From IMG/VR virus record IMGVR_UViG_3300044786_000060, positions 1-27,037 of that record: a stretch of 27,037 nt of DNA; one strand, 5' to 3'. The notes under the pieces were generated by a model, which was given only the letters and a program-made list of their open reading frames with translations, searched no databases and was not told where the DNA came from. The stretch is from a virus. Position numbers and translations under genes: made by a program. Positions within the stretch are counted from its first letter, which is position 1. The number at the start of each line of letters is the position of its first letter. Shown in pieces: positions 26,657 through 27,037 of this stretch.

Positions 26657-26846
26657 TGTCTGATTGATTGCTCTCTCGGATCACGCGAGCCCAATCAGTT
26701 TTTCCGTCTGGACCGACTGGATGCCCCGTAGCATTGTCTCGGACGGGGAACTTGCCGTCTCTCTGTGCGTCTAAGTTGTCATAGCGAGTGGTTTGGCGCT
26801 GCACGCCGTTCTCGCCATTGCGATAAATATTGTCCTTGTCTGTCAT
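26646..26846 (-). CDS. Hypothetical protein, 66 aa
   Basis: MTDKDNIYRNGENGVQRQTTRYDNLDAQRDGKFPVRDNATGHPVGPDGKTDWARVIRESNQSDND is hydrophilic with many Asn, Asp and Arg, and probably disordered or small. The leader GGAGAATCCAGCAAATG is of the conserved type. It overlaps the LexA-like gene by 11 bases. The function is unknown. Confidence 0.65.
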   Translation of the reverse strand: MTDKDNIYRNGENGVQRQTTRYDNLDAQRDGKFPVRDNATGHPVGPDGKTDWARVIRESNQSDNDH

Positions 26847-26874
26847 TTGCTGGATTCTCCTGATAGAATTGGAT

Positions 26875-26929
26875 TGACACCGGCCGCGTGCAGGTTTCCT
26901 GCTGGATTCTCCTCACGTGACCGGTGTCA
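26875..26929 (-). promoter_or_regulatory. Leader hairpin holding a second copy of the ribosome leader
   Basis: TGACACCGG (26875-26883) pairs with CCGGTGTCA (26921-26929). Inside, CGCGTG/CACGTG and GCAGG/CCTGC form further stems. Between them lies GGAGAATCCAGCAGG (about 26899-26913 on the minus strand), a copy of the SD leader without a start codon. It may control the gene at 26646-26846. Confidence 0.5.
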
Positions 26930-26943
26930 TTGTTATTCCCGCG

Positions 26944-27037
26944 CCTGCCTGTGGCAGACAGGTGTCCCGACGCGGGCTTTGCTCTCATGTCGTTGTTGCG
27001 CCAATGGCGCCCTGTCCCCGCCTGCCGTTCCGGCGCG
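26944..27037. repeat. Terminal cluster of palindromes
   Basis: GCCTGCCTGTGGCAGACAGGT near 26944-26964, with outer CCCGCG/CGCGGG arms, then TTGCGCCAATGGCGCC near 26996-27011 and CCCCGCCTGCCGTTCCGGCGCG at 27016-27037, cut by the window end. No gene is seen in this stretch. Confidence 0.7.

Noticed and set aside
449-27037. Repeats as a CRISPR array
   Set aside because: The repeats are palindromic, of several types, scattered singly with irregular spacing, and often nested. There are no uniform spacers and no cas genes.
1-27037. tRNA or rRNA genes and attachment sites
   Set aside because: I saw no cloverleaf with acceptor stem and T-loop consensus, no rRNA-like sequence and no long direct repeat at the ends.

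Overview
The window is a phage or prophage genome segment (tailed-phage lineage) with tightly packed, mostly minus-strand genes. Typical phage evidence is a run of terminase small and large subunits, portal, prohead protease plus HK97-type major capsid protein, two paralogous probable decoration proteins, GH25 endolysin and a holin-like protein. The host is not shown directly. Consensus TTGACA/TATAAT promoters and strong AGGAG ribosome sites say bacterium, and the very many small GC-rich palindromes resemble host-derived repeats. An environmental bacterium such as a Chloroflexota member is only a low-confidence guess. No rRNA, tRNA, integrase, DNA polymerase or CRISPR array was seen.

Layout. 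(1) 1-90: terminator of a plus-strand transcript that begins outside the window. (2) 182-388: leaderless excisionase-like HTH gene with its own near-perfect promoter. (3) 791-4111: leftward operon of about a dozen small genes (J-domain protein, SLOG protein, Cys-rich proteins, a hidden 28-aa membrane peptide), mostly linked by ATGA or TAATG overlaps and closed by an intrinsic terminator at 791-823. (4) 4112-4758: divergent control region with a 77-bp palindrome, short direct repeats and promoters facing both ways. (5) 4759-5825: rightward genes for a ribbon-helix-helix-like protein, an RNA polymerase alpha-CTD-like protein and a Dam-type adenine methyltransferase, closed by a terminator at 6108-6146. 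(6) 20846 down to 6145: leftward late block in the order lysis, packaging, portal, protease-capsid, decoration, neck/tail and fibre. (7) 26846 down to 21041: leftward block of regulatory, membrane, methyltransferase and zinc-finger genes feeding toward the late block, separated from it by an intrinsic terminator that almost touches the first late ribosome site.

The most striking feature is a dense family of short palindromes (CCTGTCTGC / GCAGACAGG type, plus a TGGCGCC-NTTGGCGCC type). They lie between genes, but also in frame inside genes, and repeatedly one inside the loop of another. They have changed protein ends, may have fused the protease to the capsid protein, and supply a ribosome site. 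A second non-coding highlight is a cluster of five DnaA-box-like 12-mers at 24376-24549, a candidate replication origin.
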